Shown here: in pieces, positions 1 through 8,931 of the stretch
How the letters are laid out: each line of letters begins with the position of its first letter
Position numbering within the stretch: position 1 is the first letter of the stretch
NCBI RefSeq assembly: GCF_025359345.1
Contig: NZ_JANYGQ010000020.1
Coordinates: forward strand, 62,001-126,000
Origin: Mucilaginibacter sp.
Lineage (GTDB): Bacteria; Bacteroidota; Bacteroidia; Sphingobacteriales; Sphingobacteriaceae
Reading direction: 5' to 3'
DNA: 64,000 nt
Notes under the pieces: generated by a model
Told to the model about the DNA's origin: nothing
Databases searched by the model: none
Seen by the model: only the letters and a program-made list of their open reading frames with translations
Made by a program: the position numbers and the translations under genes

Positions 1-2259
1 GCTTCCGCGCCATCTGGCATCGGTGAAATCGATGCCATTTATTGTGGTGCGCAGGCTGGCCGGCAGGCTCGGCTTTATCAGCGGGAAGCCAATATCAGTC
101 CGTAAAATGAGCACTGTTAAATCAAGCCGCAGGCCAAAACCGGCATCGACCGCCATTTGATTGATGAAGTTGCTGCCGAATGCTGCGCCCGGTTGAAATT
201 TATTAGGCCTTAATAGCCAGATATTACCGGCATCAACAAATAAAGCGCCTTCAACAATGCTGAATAGCTTAGGGCGGAATTCGGCATTGGCTTCAATTTT
301 TATATCTCCCGATTCGTCTGCAAGGAAGTTTGAGCCTGGTGTAAGGCTTGGCGGCAGGTTGTAGGCGCCGGGGCCTATCGACCGCGCCTGGAAGCCCCTC
401 AAACTATTTGGCCCCCCGATAAAAAATTGCTGACTGTAGGGGAGTACCGTCGAATTGCCATAGGGTAATCCTACCCCCACAAGCAGCCTGCTGGCGAATT
501 TAATAGCCGGTGTAAGTTTATGGAAAAACCGGAATTCATTCTCCAGCTTAACATACTGGTTAAAAGGCGTGCCGAACAATTTGCTGACTTTGCCGCGCAG
601 TGTGTCGGCGCCGGTTAGTATACCGTAAAGGTTGCCCGACATGCTCACCTTGCCATTGTAATAAAAAGTATTGGTCCGGTAGTCTTCAGTGGTATTGGTA
701 TACGTGTACCCGTAGCTCGGGCCGAAGGTAAACTGGTTGTTAATTACGTGGGCCAGCGCTGGGTTGCGGGTATGTTTGATGCTATCCATGTAAATTTTGC
801 TTACACTGGCGGCATCAACGTAAGTTATGTTTATCAAGTTCAGATCGTGCTGTTTGTGCAGGCTTGGTTTCCAGGAGTAGCCGAACGATCCATTAAATGA
901 ATTTAGCGTGTATAACTTAGTGCGGTTAATTAAAGTATAACCGGTTGTTAAAATGGTATGGGGAATAAACGCATTGTTCGTAGTGAAATTAAACGGACTT
1001 ATAAACCTTGGCCAGCTGATGGATGGCTGTATACCCGTTTGGTAAACGTTGTAGCCGTTGTTATTACTGCCAAACTGTATATCCGTACTTGCAAACAGGG
1101 TAACCGTAAATAATTCGGCGCCCTTAAAGGTGTTTTTGTTGCGGAAATTAAGGTTTACCTGCGTACCATTATAATTTGCAGATGTTTGCCGTGCCAATAA
1201 ATCGAGCGAGAGCGATTTGCGTTTGTATTGGGTTAGCTGGTAATACACATCTAAAAATGCAGAATCGGGGGTAACATCCTCAAACCTGTTTTTAACATAT
1301 TTAAATGGCCCAAGGTTTATCATCCGGTTTAGCGAACTGTTGTGTTGCGTACGGTTGTAAACATCGCCTGGATGCAGTAACACCGAGTTTTTAAAGGTAA
1401 AGGGCCTCACGGTGTTTTTAGGATCAATAACGTTGTACCAGCGGTATTTTACTGCCGAATCAAGCTTGGTGCCGGTATCGCGTAATGAGTAATGCGGATA
1501 TACGTAGATGTTCCTGATTTTATATATCCATCGTGCTTCATCAGGTGTGGCATCCTTAACCTTCACAAACATATCTATCTGGTGATTGGCTACGGTGCTG
1601 TCGTACCGCATTATCAAATCCTCAGGCGCAAAATAAAAGAAGCCTTCTTCCTTTAAACGGGCGTCAATGCGGACGCGTTCGTTTTTAATAATATCCAGGC
1701 TGTACTTATCGCCAACTTTTAAAAACGTCTGTGCCGATGTGCCGGTAACAGCTGTATCCAAATCATCTTTTTGGGTTGGAAAAGTTATGGAGCGGTAATG
1801 ATACGATGGTCCCGCCTGCACTGTGTAAACCGCCTTGGCGGTTTTGCCTTTACTTACTGTATCTCCACTTACCTGTGCTAAAAAGTAGCTTACATTTTGA
1901 AGCCTGTTTTGCAAAATGCCGCTGTTTTTTTCTAAATCAACATTGCTCACCAATACAGGTGGCTCGCCAAAATGGGTATTTAAATAATGCCGCAGTCCCG
2001 TGCGTTTATTAGTACGTGTTTTATTGTAGATCCATAGTTTTACCCGTAACCCCAAAATACTTGCATTTGGTATAGGCCGCAAGAGGGACTGTAAATTTCC
2101 TTTCAAGTCGTCTGCGTCGCTCTTTTTAATATCCTTATCGGTAATTTTTACCTCGCCGCCGGTGTACAGTTTTTGGTTTGCGGCCAAATACTTGGTATTG
2201 CTACAGGCACTTAAAAATAAGGCTATCGAAATAAATATTAAATATCTAAGCTTGGCCAT
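1..2259 (-). CDS. tamL: TamL-type outer membrane assembly lipoprotein (partial, cut by window edge)
   Basis: The reading frame is open from the ATG at 2259 to the window edge (753 residues visible), so the C-terminal strands are missing. It opens with a lipoprotein signal (MAKLRYLIFISIALFLSAC, lipobox LSAC), then POTRA-like segments, then barrel sequence containing FFIGGPNSLRGF, the hallmark of the Omp85/TamA barrel. TamL is the Bacteroidota form of TamA in which the N-terminus is lipid-anchored. It lies 3 bp downstream of tamB, so the pair is almost certainly co-transcribed and would form an envelope-spanning system for inserting outer membrane proteins. Family and operon partner are clear; the substrates are not known from sequence. 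Confidence 0.88.
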   Translation of the reverse strand, partial: MAKLRYLIFISIALFLSACSNTKYLAANQKLYTGGEVKITDKDIKKSDADDLKGNLQSLLRPIPNASILGLRVKLWIYNKTRTNKRTGLRHYLNTHFGEPPVLVSNVDLEKNSGILQNRLQNVSYFLAQVSGDTVSKGKTAKAVYTVQAGPSYHYRSITFPTQKDDLDTAVTGTSAQTFLKVGDKYSLDIIKNERVRIDARLKEEGFFYFAPEDLIMRYDSTVANHQIDMFVKVKDATPDEARWIYKIRNIYVYPHYSLRDTGTKLDSAVKYRWYNVIDPKNTVRPFTFKNSVLLHPGDVYNRTQHNSSLNRMINLGPFKYVKNRFEDVTPDSAFLDVYYQLTQYKRKSLSLDLLARQTSANYNGTQVNLNFRNKNTFKGAELFTVTLFASTDIQFGSNNNGYNVYQTGIQPSISWPRFISPFNFTTNNAFIPHTILTTGYTLINRTKLYTLNSFNGSFGYSWKPSLHKQHDLNLINITYVDAASVSKIYMDSIKHTRNPALAHVINNQFTFGPSYGYTYTNTTEDYRTNTFYYNGKVSMSGNLYGILTGADTLRGKVSKLFGTPFNQYVKLENEFRFFHKLTPAIKFASRLLVGVGLPYGNSTVLPYSQQFFIGGPNSLRGFQARSIGPGAYNLPPSLTPGSNFLADESGDIKIEANAEFRPKLFSIVEGALFVDAGNIWLLRPNKFQPGAAFGSNFINQMAVDAGFGLRLDLTVLILRTDIGFPLIKPSLPASLRTTINGIDFTDARWRGS

Positions 2260-2262
2260 GGG

Positions 2263-5200
2263 TTAATTTGATGTTTTTTTGATTTCTGCAGGCGTTTGTA
2301 CCGGCGCTGCTGTTGAGTCGGCTTTTTTATCAGCCGCCTTTTGTTCTGTTTTTATCTGTTTTTGTTTGTCGTTGTAGTCTTTTTGCAGCTGCTTATCCTC
2401 TTTCGACCGTTTCCTGAATAACTCTTTAAAGCGGTTATACTCGTAAGTTAGGGTAAAGCCTATACCCGTTTCAATTACCTGGCCCTCCACAACAATAAAC
2501 TCATCCTTTCTGTAAACCCGCACCATGTAGCGGCCATCTTTAGTTATTTTATAATTTACCGACACGTTGCCCGCTATGTCCGTTGATTTTTGACCTGGCT
2601 GGTTTTGGCCTTCCAGGTTAAAGTTGTTGCCTACGGTCACCGTTAGCCGGTCGTTCAGGAATTGCTTGGAGAGGCCCACATTCAGATCCGTTCGGTTCTG
2701 TGCCGTGCCGGAGGAGTAATCCTCGCCCGAAGTCAGGTCGAAACTTAATTGTACGCCGCCTATAAGGTTACCTGCCAGTTTGTTCAACTGGTCGGATAGC
2801 AAACTGCTCACACTATTGCGTATTGCGCCGCCAATGCCCGCATTGCCCCCCTGGCTCTGGAACGGATTATCGCCGATAAAATGGCCCAGCACCAGCACGC
2901 CTAAAACCTGTTTGTTTAGCTCGTTAGGGTCTTGCCTTATTTGTGCAAGCCGGGTATTTACAGTAGTTATCACATCGGGCGATACCGTGTAATTGCTATC
3001 CGGTAACGTTATATCAAAACTGATATCGGGCTTTAACAGTTCATTCTTTAATGTAAGGTCCACATGGAAAGGCAGTTTTTGCTTTAACATGGTATTGGCT
3101 GTGCTGCCGTCGTCCTGCTGGTTTACCAAATCGATAGGAGGGACATTGGCTATGTAGGTAGCAGTAAGGTTAACGTTTGCGCTGGTTGGGTCGCCTGTCC
3201 AGGTGATGGTACTGCCCGGTTTAAAGTTAAATTTGCGTTTTACAGTTGCGTAGGCCAGGTTATACGAACCCTGGTTAACTGTGTAAGTACCGGTTAAGTT
3301 TATTTTACCGCTCGGGTCGATGCCGGCGTTTAACTGTGCATCACCTTTTAATTCCACAATATCGCCGTTGCGCTCATCAACTACAATAGTAAATTTTGCA
3401 TTTTTATTTACGGTGATGTTTGCTGTTACGTCAAGTCCGGTAATGTCAGATTTTCGCAACGAATCCAGCTGTTTGGCAAGGAATATGGAATCGAGCTTTG
3501 GCGCGTTGGGGTTTATTACTTCAACAACACCTTTTCTGTCCTCAATGCCAGGGTCATCAGTCGGTAATACTATAGTCAGATCGGTTTTGTCATTAACAGT
3601 TAGGTTGGCATCAACCACGGGCTTGGCCATATTGCCGCGTATACGTATGCGGGTATCAATAAACAGTTTGCCATAATACAGCTTATTATCATCCTGCGTG
3701 GAGTTTATAGCCCTGAAATTATTGGCATTAATATCTATCCCGAACCTGTAGTCGGTAAATGTTTTGGTATAAAGCGTACCGGTAACTACGGCCTTGTTGC
3801 CCAAAGAATCAACAAGATTAAAATCATTAAACAGTATGCCGTCGTTATTAAATGTTATCTTTTCGTTGGGCATTGTGAAGTAGGAGTTCAGCATCGATAC
3901 ATTGAACCCTACTTTGTTAAAATTGATGTCGCCCCTTACCACGGGCGCGTCTGTTGTCCCTGTTATCTTTAGCTGCCCGTTAATGTCACCGCTTGAGCGC
4001 CTTATGCTGCCAAAACTAAAGCCCTCAATGCTCTTCATTTTTAAGGTAATGATATTGAGGTTTAAGTCAAATTTGCTCTCGGGTGCAGTATAATATATGC
4101 CGTTTAAATTAACCTGGTTGCCCTTACCGGTAACGGTAACATCGGCAGCGTAGGCGTTGGCGGTTTGGTTATTTACCTTTAGGGCTATATCGCCAACGGT
4201 ATCTGTTTTAAAGTTAAAATCTTTCACATTCAATGCGGCCGTAAATACCGGCGAGGCCTGGAAATTGCTGATATGCGCATCGCCATTTATCACGCCGCCC
4301 ACTTGTAACGAGTCTTGCTGCGCCGCTTTGGTTAACGTTTCAATCTTGAAGTTTTTAAAGCTCACGGTAATGGGCGCGTTAAACTCCTGCGTATCGCTGT
4401 TGATGCTTAACACCTGGTTGTTGTTGGTAAGCGCGAAGTCGCGGGCCATTATGCCTTTGCTGCCAAACTGCAGTGCATTATTGGCGTTAACTGTCCATGG
4501 GGTATAGTCTAATATCAGGCCATCCTGCAAAAAGTTAAACTGGTATTCGTTTGGCAATACGCTAAAAACGCCTGCCAACCGGTAGCGCTCCTTTTTGGCG
4601 GCATCGCGTATCTGTAAATTTACATTCAGCTTGTTGTTTTGCGCACTGCCGGTTAGGCTGGTGTACAGTAAATCGAGGTTGGATGATGCTTTTACCTCAT
4701 CAACATTAAAGCTGTAATTAAGCGCGTTATTTTGGGTGTTTATCGCAAATTTTACGTTGTTAACGGTGTTAGCGCCGTAAATAATCTTCGGTGCGGATCC
4801 GTCAACGGTTAAATCACCGGCCTGGCTATCAAAATGACCGCTTATCAATACAGGGTCCAGTCGTTTTAAATCGGGCACCAGTTTGTCTGTTAATGATGTC
4901 TTAACCAATCTTAAATCAAACTTAAATTGCTGCGGCGAGTATTTTGGTTTAGGTGCATTTGTAGCAAGATTTGTGTTGTAGTATTTGTTGATTAGATCCT
5001 GTATGGCAGGGCCAACCTCTGTTAGTTTGTATTTGCCTGCCATGTGGGCATTTAGCATCGGAGCCTTTAAACGCAGGGTGCTGCTATCAGCATTTGCGGT
5101 TGATACCAGGCTTATGGTATCCAACTTAATTACCTGGTCTTTTTGAGCGACCAATAGATCGGTAACCTGTATTTTTGCATTCAAATAATTTGGGTCGGCG

Positions 5201-7401
5201 GTGGGCACATCGGCAACAATTTTACCATGTACACTCATCGCATTTTTGGTAAGTTTTAAGTTTTGCAGATTGATGCTATCCAGTTGTAGAGTTGCCGCAA
5301 CTGACGGGTATTTTTTGTTCATATCGGCCTTGCCATCTAATGCAAAGCTAATATTAGGGTCCTTCATGGTGGCTTTGGCGGTGTAGTTGCCGTCGTGTGC
5401 CGTGCCTGCCATAACCAGGTTTTGGTAATTATAGCCTTTTACATAAGCGCTAGCCACATTGCCGCTGAATTGCAAATTAGCTTTTTTAGGATCGAGGCTT
5501 ACGCCATTTACCTTAGCGGTAAGGGTAACGGTGCCTACAGTTTGAGGCTGCTTGGTCAGTGCGCCAACATTTAAATTGTTGGCCTTAATATTAGCCGAAT
5601 AAACTTCCTTGCTGGCGTGGTTACGGTTTTTCATCGTTGCATCCAAATCAACCGCACCGTAGGTTGAGCGCAGGGCCATTTTGGTGGCGAAATCGTACAT
5701 GGTACCTTTAAAAGTACCCTTCAGCCTTAAATTGGCCGGAATACTCACCGATGCAGGAATTATTGATGGTGCAACCAGTTTGCTAATGTCTTCGCGACTG
5801 GTAGTAATGTCGTCAATCTTAACATCAAAATACGACTTATCCATATTGGGTAAGCCCTTCATTGTTGCCGATGCCTTAATATGAGTATTTGCCAGGCCGC
5901 GTACTTCTAAGTCGGGGATACGCAAATCGTTTACTTTGCCTATCACTTTACCATCGATCCTGAAGACTGAATTTGGCGAGCTTTTAAATGGCTCCATTGT
6001 CGCCATAGTCGGCATTAGCAGTAACACATCTTTCAAACCAAGGCGGCTGCCATCTAAATTTGCATTAACATAAAGCTGGCCTAAATCTTTGGTCAGTGAT
6101 TCTATTGACGGATAGCCCACCTGCAATTGCTTCTGCAACACGGTTTGCGGGGTTTCAACATACAAATCGTTCAGGTAAGCCGTTTTTGGTCCATATAAAA
6201 ACGAGGTATGGAATCTCTTTAAAACGAGGCCGCTCTTTTCGCTGAAGGTAAAGTCGTTCACTTTGCCTTTTATGGTGTCGGTGCTGTAGGCAATATCCTG
6301 TACATTGGCGTTCAGGTTTTTGATATTCATATGTCCAAAATCGAGGCCTTTTGCCAGGGGATTTTGTGCATTGTTATCAAACTGGATATTATCGTTGGTA
6401 AAAGTAACCTTCGCCAGGTTGGCCCGCCAGCCCTTGCCACTTTTGGGCGAAGCCATCAGTGTATCTAACTTTTTAACCGCTTTTACTATTTTCTCCTTAA
6501 CGTTTTCGGGTTTGGCAAACACAACGACAGCTTTAGTGTCATTTAACTCAATATTTTTGATGCCGACGATTTGATTTTTCAGGTCGATCTTGTCCATCTC
6601 CACCAAAAACTTGCCCAGATTAACCTTACTGCTCATATCCTTGCTGCGATAATCAACCTTAACTTTCGATACATCGATAGTCCCCAGGTCAAGCGTCATG
6701 TTGATGGGCGTGGTAGTGGTATCAACCGGTATTATTTTGGTGCCATTTGAAGTTACCGGCGATTGTATAATGCGGGCGTTAACATCCGAGAGGTTAATTT
6801 TCGGTATGGTAAACTTCATTTTATCCATATCAAAATTCTTAATCCGGGTATCAAAATGCCCGAGTATGAATTTTACATCGTTGCCGGTGATTTTGTCCTT
6901 ATAGCTTACATTGATTTTATCGAGGATGATTTTGTCGACAGAGAACTTCATCGTCGAGGCGGTATCAGTTGGCTTTACCGGCTTTTTTTGTTCGCCCGCA
7001 AAAGCTTTCATAATATAATCGAAATTGAACGTGCTGTCGGCGCCGCGGCTTATATTGGTGGTAATGCCTTCCAGGTTTATTTCGTTCACCTCAACCTTAT
7101 GGCTAAGTAGTTTAAACAGGCTGATATCTACTTTTAGCTTTTCGCCGGCTATAAGGGTGTCTTTGTGCTGATCCTCAAAATACACGTCCTCCAGCACGAT
7201 CAGTTTTGGCAGACCAAGGCTGATATGGCCTATTTTAACGGGTGTATGGATTTTATCGTGTATAAAAGAAACAGCCTTATCCTTAATAAAATTTTGAACG
7301 GCAGGAACCTGTATTAAAATTACGATAAGTATTACCAGGAAAAGCAGGCTGGCAATTATCCAGAGGATGGTTTTTAGGGCTATTCGGCCAAATCGTTCCA
7401 A
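2263..7401 (-). CDS. tamB: TamB-type translocation/assembly protein (AsmA-like, DUF490)
   Basis: A 1712-residue protein with one N-terminal membrane anchor (about residues 10-32, rich in I, L and V) followed by an AsmA-like start (VPAVQNFIKDKAV...TPVKIGHISLGLP) and a very long run of repeated beta segments, as expected for the periplasm-spanning groove of TamB/YhdP-type proteins. The C-terminal third (PFHVDLTLKNELLKPDISFD...LGVLVLGHFIG) matches the TamB (DUF490) domain. The extreme C-terminus is lysine-rich. It would span from inner to outer membrane and work with the TamL lipoprotein encoded immediately downstream, in outer membrane protein insertion or lipid transfer. The size is larger than E. 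coli TamB (about 1260 aa), which is usual in Bacteroidota. Confidence 0.92.
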   Translation of the reverse strand: MERFGRIALKTILWIIASLLFLVILIVILIQVPAVQNFIKDKAVSFIHDKIHTPVKIGHISLGLPKLIVLEDVYFEDQHKDTLIAGEKLKVDISLFKLLSHKVEVNEINLEGITTNISRGADSTFNFDYIMKAFAGEQKKPVKPTDTASTMKFSVDKIILDKINVSYKDKITGNDVKFILGHFDTRIKNFDMDKMKFTIPKINLSDVNARIIQSPVTSNGTKIIPVDTTTTPINMTLDLGTIDVSKVKVDYRSKDMSSKVNLGKFLVEMDKIDLKNQIVGIKNIELNDTKAVVVFAKPENVKEKIVKAVKKLDTLMASPKSGKGWRANLAKVTFTNDNIQFDNNAQNPLAKGLDFGHMNIKNLNANVQDIAYSTDTIKGKVNDFTFSEKSGLVLKRFHTSFLYGPKTAYLNDLYVETPQTVLQKQLQVGYPSIESLTKDLGQLYVNANLDGSRLGLKDVLLLMPTMATMEPFKSSPNSVFRIDGKVIGKVNDLRIPDLEVRGLANTHIKASATMKGLPNMDKSYFDVKIDDITTSREDISKLVAPSIIPASVSIPANLRLKGTFKGTMYDFATKMALRSTYGAVDLDATMKNRNHASKEVYSANIKANNLNVGALTKQPQTVGTVTLTAKVNGVSLDPKKANLQFSGNVASAYVKGYNYQNLVMAGTAHDGNYTAKATMKDPNISFALDGKADMNKKYPSVAATLQLDSINLQNLKLTKNAMSVHGKIVADVPTADPNYLNAKIQVTDLLVAQKDQVIKLDTISLVSTANADSSTLRLKAPMLNAHMAGKYKLTEVGPAIQDLINKYYNTNLATNAPKPKYSPQQFKFDLRLVKTSLTDKLVPDLKRLDPVLISGHFDSQAGDLTVDGSAPKIIYGANTVNNVKFAINTQNNALNYSFNVDEVKASSNLDLLYTSLTGSAQNNKLNVNLQIRDAAKKERYRLAGVFSVLPNEYQFNFLQDGLILDYTPWTVNANNALQFGSKGIMARDFALTNNNQVLSINSDTQEFNAPITVSFKNFKIETLTKAAQQDSLQVGGVINGDAHISNFQASPVFTAALNVKDFNFKTDTVGDIALKVNNQTANAYAADVTVTGKGNQVNLNGIYYTAPESKFDLNLNIITLKMKSIEGFSFGSIRRSSGDINGQLKITGTTDAPVVRGDINFNKVGFNVSMLNSYFTMPNEKITFNNDGILFNDFNLVDSLGNKAVVTGTLYTKTFTDYRFGIDINANNFRAINSTQDDNKLYYGKLFIDTRIRIRGNMAKPVVDANLTVNDKTDLTIVLPTDDPGIEDRKGVVEVINPNAPKLDSIFLAKQLDSLRKSDITGLDVTANITVNKNAKFTIVVDERNGDIVELKGDAQLNAGIDPSGKINLTGTYTVNQGSYNLAYATVKRKFNFKPGSTITWTGDPTSANVNLTATYIANVPPIDLVNQQDDGSTANTMLKQKLPFHVDLTLKNELLKPDISFDITLPDSNYTVSPDVITTVNTRLAQIRQDPNELNKQVLGVLVLGHFIGDNPFQSQGGNAGIGGAIRNSVSSLLSDQLNKLAGNLIGGVQLSFDLTSGEDYSSGTAQNRTDLNVGLSKQFLNDRLTVTVGNNFNLEGQNQPGQKSTDIAGNVSVNYKITKDGRYMVRVYRKDEFIVVEGQVIETGIGFTLTYEYNRFKELFRKRSKEDKQLQKDYNDKQKQIKTEQKAADKKADSTAAPVQTPAEIKKTSN

Positions 7402-7511
7402 TTGTATAGTTTTTTCAAAGGGTAAGTTTGTTTTGTTCTTTTATTATAATCAAATAACTAAGCTAAAAGTTTTTACAAACCTTCCAAAACTTTAACAAAA
7501 TAGAAGATTTT

Positions 7512-8783
7512 TTACTTTTTTAAGGAATTCAGCATTTTATAACCCACCAACTCTTCCCAGCGGGCGCCGGACGGACGGTAGTAAACTAAAACCTGGTAAT
7601 CGTTTTCGGTTTCAAAATAGCTGCCTTCGAGGGCGGTGATATCAGTTTTTCCTTTTCGGTCGACCCAAACATAGGCGTAATCATAAACGCCCTGCTTTAA
7701 AAATATGCTGTTTACATATTTGCCCAGGCCGGCATCAAACGTCATTTTGCTGTGTTCGTCAAGCTTATAGTCGTTAAAACGACCAACAATGTAAGGGCTG
7801 CCGGCATTAGGCTGTTTGGTTGTTGCCAGGCTGAACAACATGTGTGCGTAATCGGCATCATTGCGCGGGTCGGTGCCGTCCTGGTTAAGTACGTAGTAAC
7901 TGCCGTTGAGGTCGTATTCCAGGGTGTAATTTGGTTTATTCCGGTCAGGATCGGTAAGCATCAGTACCGAGTTTGCGGTATCGCGGTAGATGTGTTGTAT
8001 ACCTTGCGAGTTTAACTTAAGGGTACGTGTATCAAAATGCCGGAACTCATTCACTGCGGGGAAATCATTTATCGTTACATCGCTGTAAATAAGCTGCGTA
8101 CCTCGTATGTAAGTTGGCTGCGTATTCAGTATCCCGGTCTCCGGACGGTTGTTTTGCATTATCAATGTACGCACGTCGCGGCTTGGGTTTTGCACCCGCA
8201 GGCTGCCATAATCGAGCGTAAAGTTTACCTTTTGATTAGTTTGCCGGGTGGCGTTGTCGTTTGATGGCACAAGCTCGGCCGCTATATTAATCTTCGGACT
8301 AACCACATACAGTTTACGGGTAAGCACCAGTTTGGATGGGTCGCTGTTTTCGTAAACCTTTAGGATATAATTGCCCGGTATTTTAGGTGCGATGTTTTCG
8401 TTGGGCAGCTTAAGCTCGTAGTGGGTGTACTTTTGTACGGTGGCGATGGAGTAGCTGTAGTTTAATATGCGGTCGTCGTTGTAGTTTTTTAAATACTCCG
8501 CAGTTGAGATATTTGACGAGTTCCACTCTGCGTCGCAATGCTCAATGGTATAATGGTAGTTTAGTGTGCCGCCCGCGAGATTATCAAATCCAAGTGTTAC
8601 TGTTTCGCTTGAATTTAGGGGGATAATAGGGAAGGAGGCAGGTTTAGCCGAATTATAAAATTCAACACTTTTTATTTCATGGCGATAAACGCTGTCGGTG
8701 TAGGGTTGGGCGATGGCGGAAATAGAAAAGAATACGAATAAAATTATGAGAAATCCTTTGAACAGCGTGTGATTTTTTTTCAT
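7512..8783 (-). CDS. Type IX secretion system plug protein (DUF5103 family)
   Basis: A 423-residue secreted protein. I prefer the start MKKNHTLFKGFL at 8783 over one four codons upstream because it gives a clean signal peptide ending SAIAQ. The body (YTDSVYRHEIKSVEFYNSA...FPIIPLNSSETVTLGFDNL) and the C-terminal YYRPSGARWEELVGY segment are typical of the DUF5103 family, whose Flavobacterium johnsoniae member was seen as the periplasmic plug closing the SprA translocon of the type IX secretion system. It stands alone between the tamB-tamL operon and an ABC-F gene, all on the same strand. A 110-bp A/T-rich gap separates it from tamB. No other T9SS core gene is in the window. Confidence 0.82.
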   Translation of the reverse strand: MKKNHTLFKGFLIILFVFFSISAIAQPYTDSVYRHEIKSVEFYNSAKPASFPIIPLNSSETVTLGFDNLAGGTLNYHYTIEHCDAEWNSSNISTAEYLKNYNDDRILNYSYSIATVQKYTHYELKLPNENIAPKIPGNYILKVYENSDPSKLVLTRKLYVVSPKINIAAELVPSNDNATRQTNQKVNFTLDYGSLRVQNPSRDVRTLIMQNNRPETGILNTQPTYIRGTQLIYSDVTINDFPAVNEFRHFDTRTLKLNSQGIQHIYRDTANSVLMLTDPDRNKPNYTLEYDLNGSYYVLNQDGTDPRNDADYAHMLFSLATTKQPNAGSPYIVGRFNDYKLDEHSKMTFDAGLGKYVNSIFLKQGVYDYAYVWVDRKGKTDITALEGSYFETENDYQVLVYYRPSGARWEELVGYKMLNSLKK

Positions 8784-8804
8784 AATACTTATCAATAATC
8801 ATCA

Positions 8805-8920
8805 TGTCATTGCGAGCGCAGCGTGGCAACCGTACGCTGTACACAACCGCCAATGCAAGTTCCACAACTTTCCATCGGCTCTGTATAGTTCGCGGTTGCC
8901 ACGCTGCGCTCGCAATGACA
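8805..8920. repeat. REP/MITE-like element with perfect 28-bp inverted ends
   Basis: The left arm 8805-8832 (begins tgtcattgcgagcgcagc) and the right arm 8893-8920 are exact reverse complements over 28 bp, separated by 60 bp. It fills the gap between the plug protein and the ABC-F gene. The outer sequence gtcattgcgag is shared with another element at 13008-13154, so this is a dispersed family. Open frames reading through it are by-products of the repeat. Confidence 0.9.
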
Positions 8921-8931
8921 AAGTTTATATT

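Noticed and set aside
2780..7110. Several plus-strand open frames opposite tamB
   Set aside because: They are the antisense of a long, well-supported coding region and have no family features or start signals.
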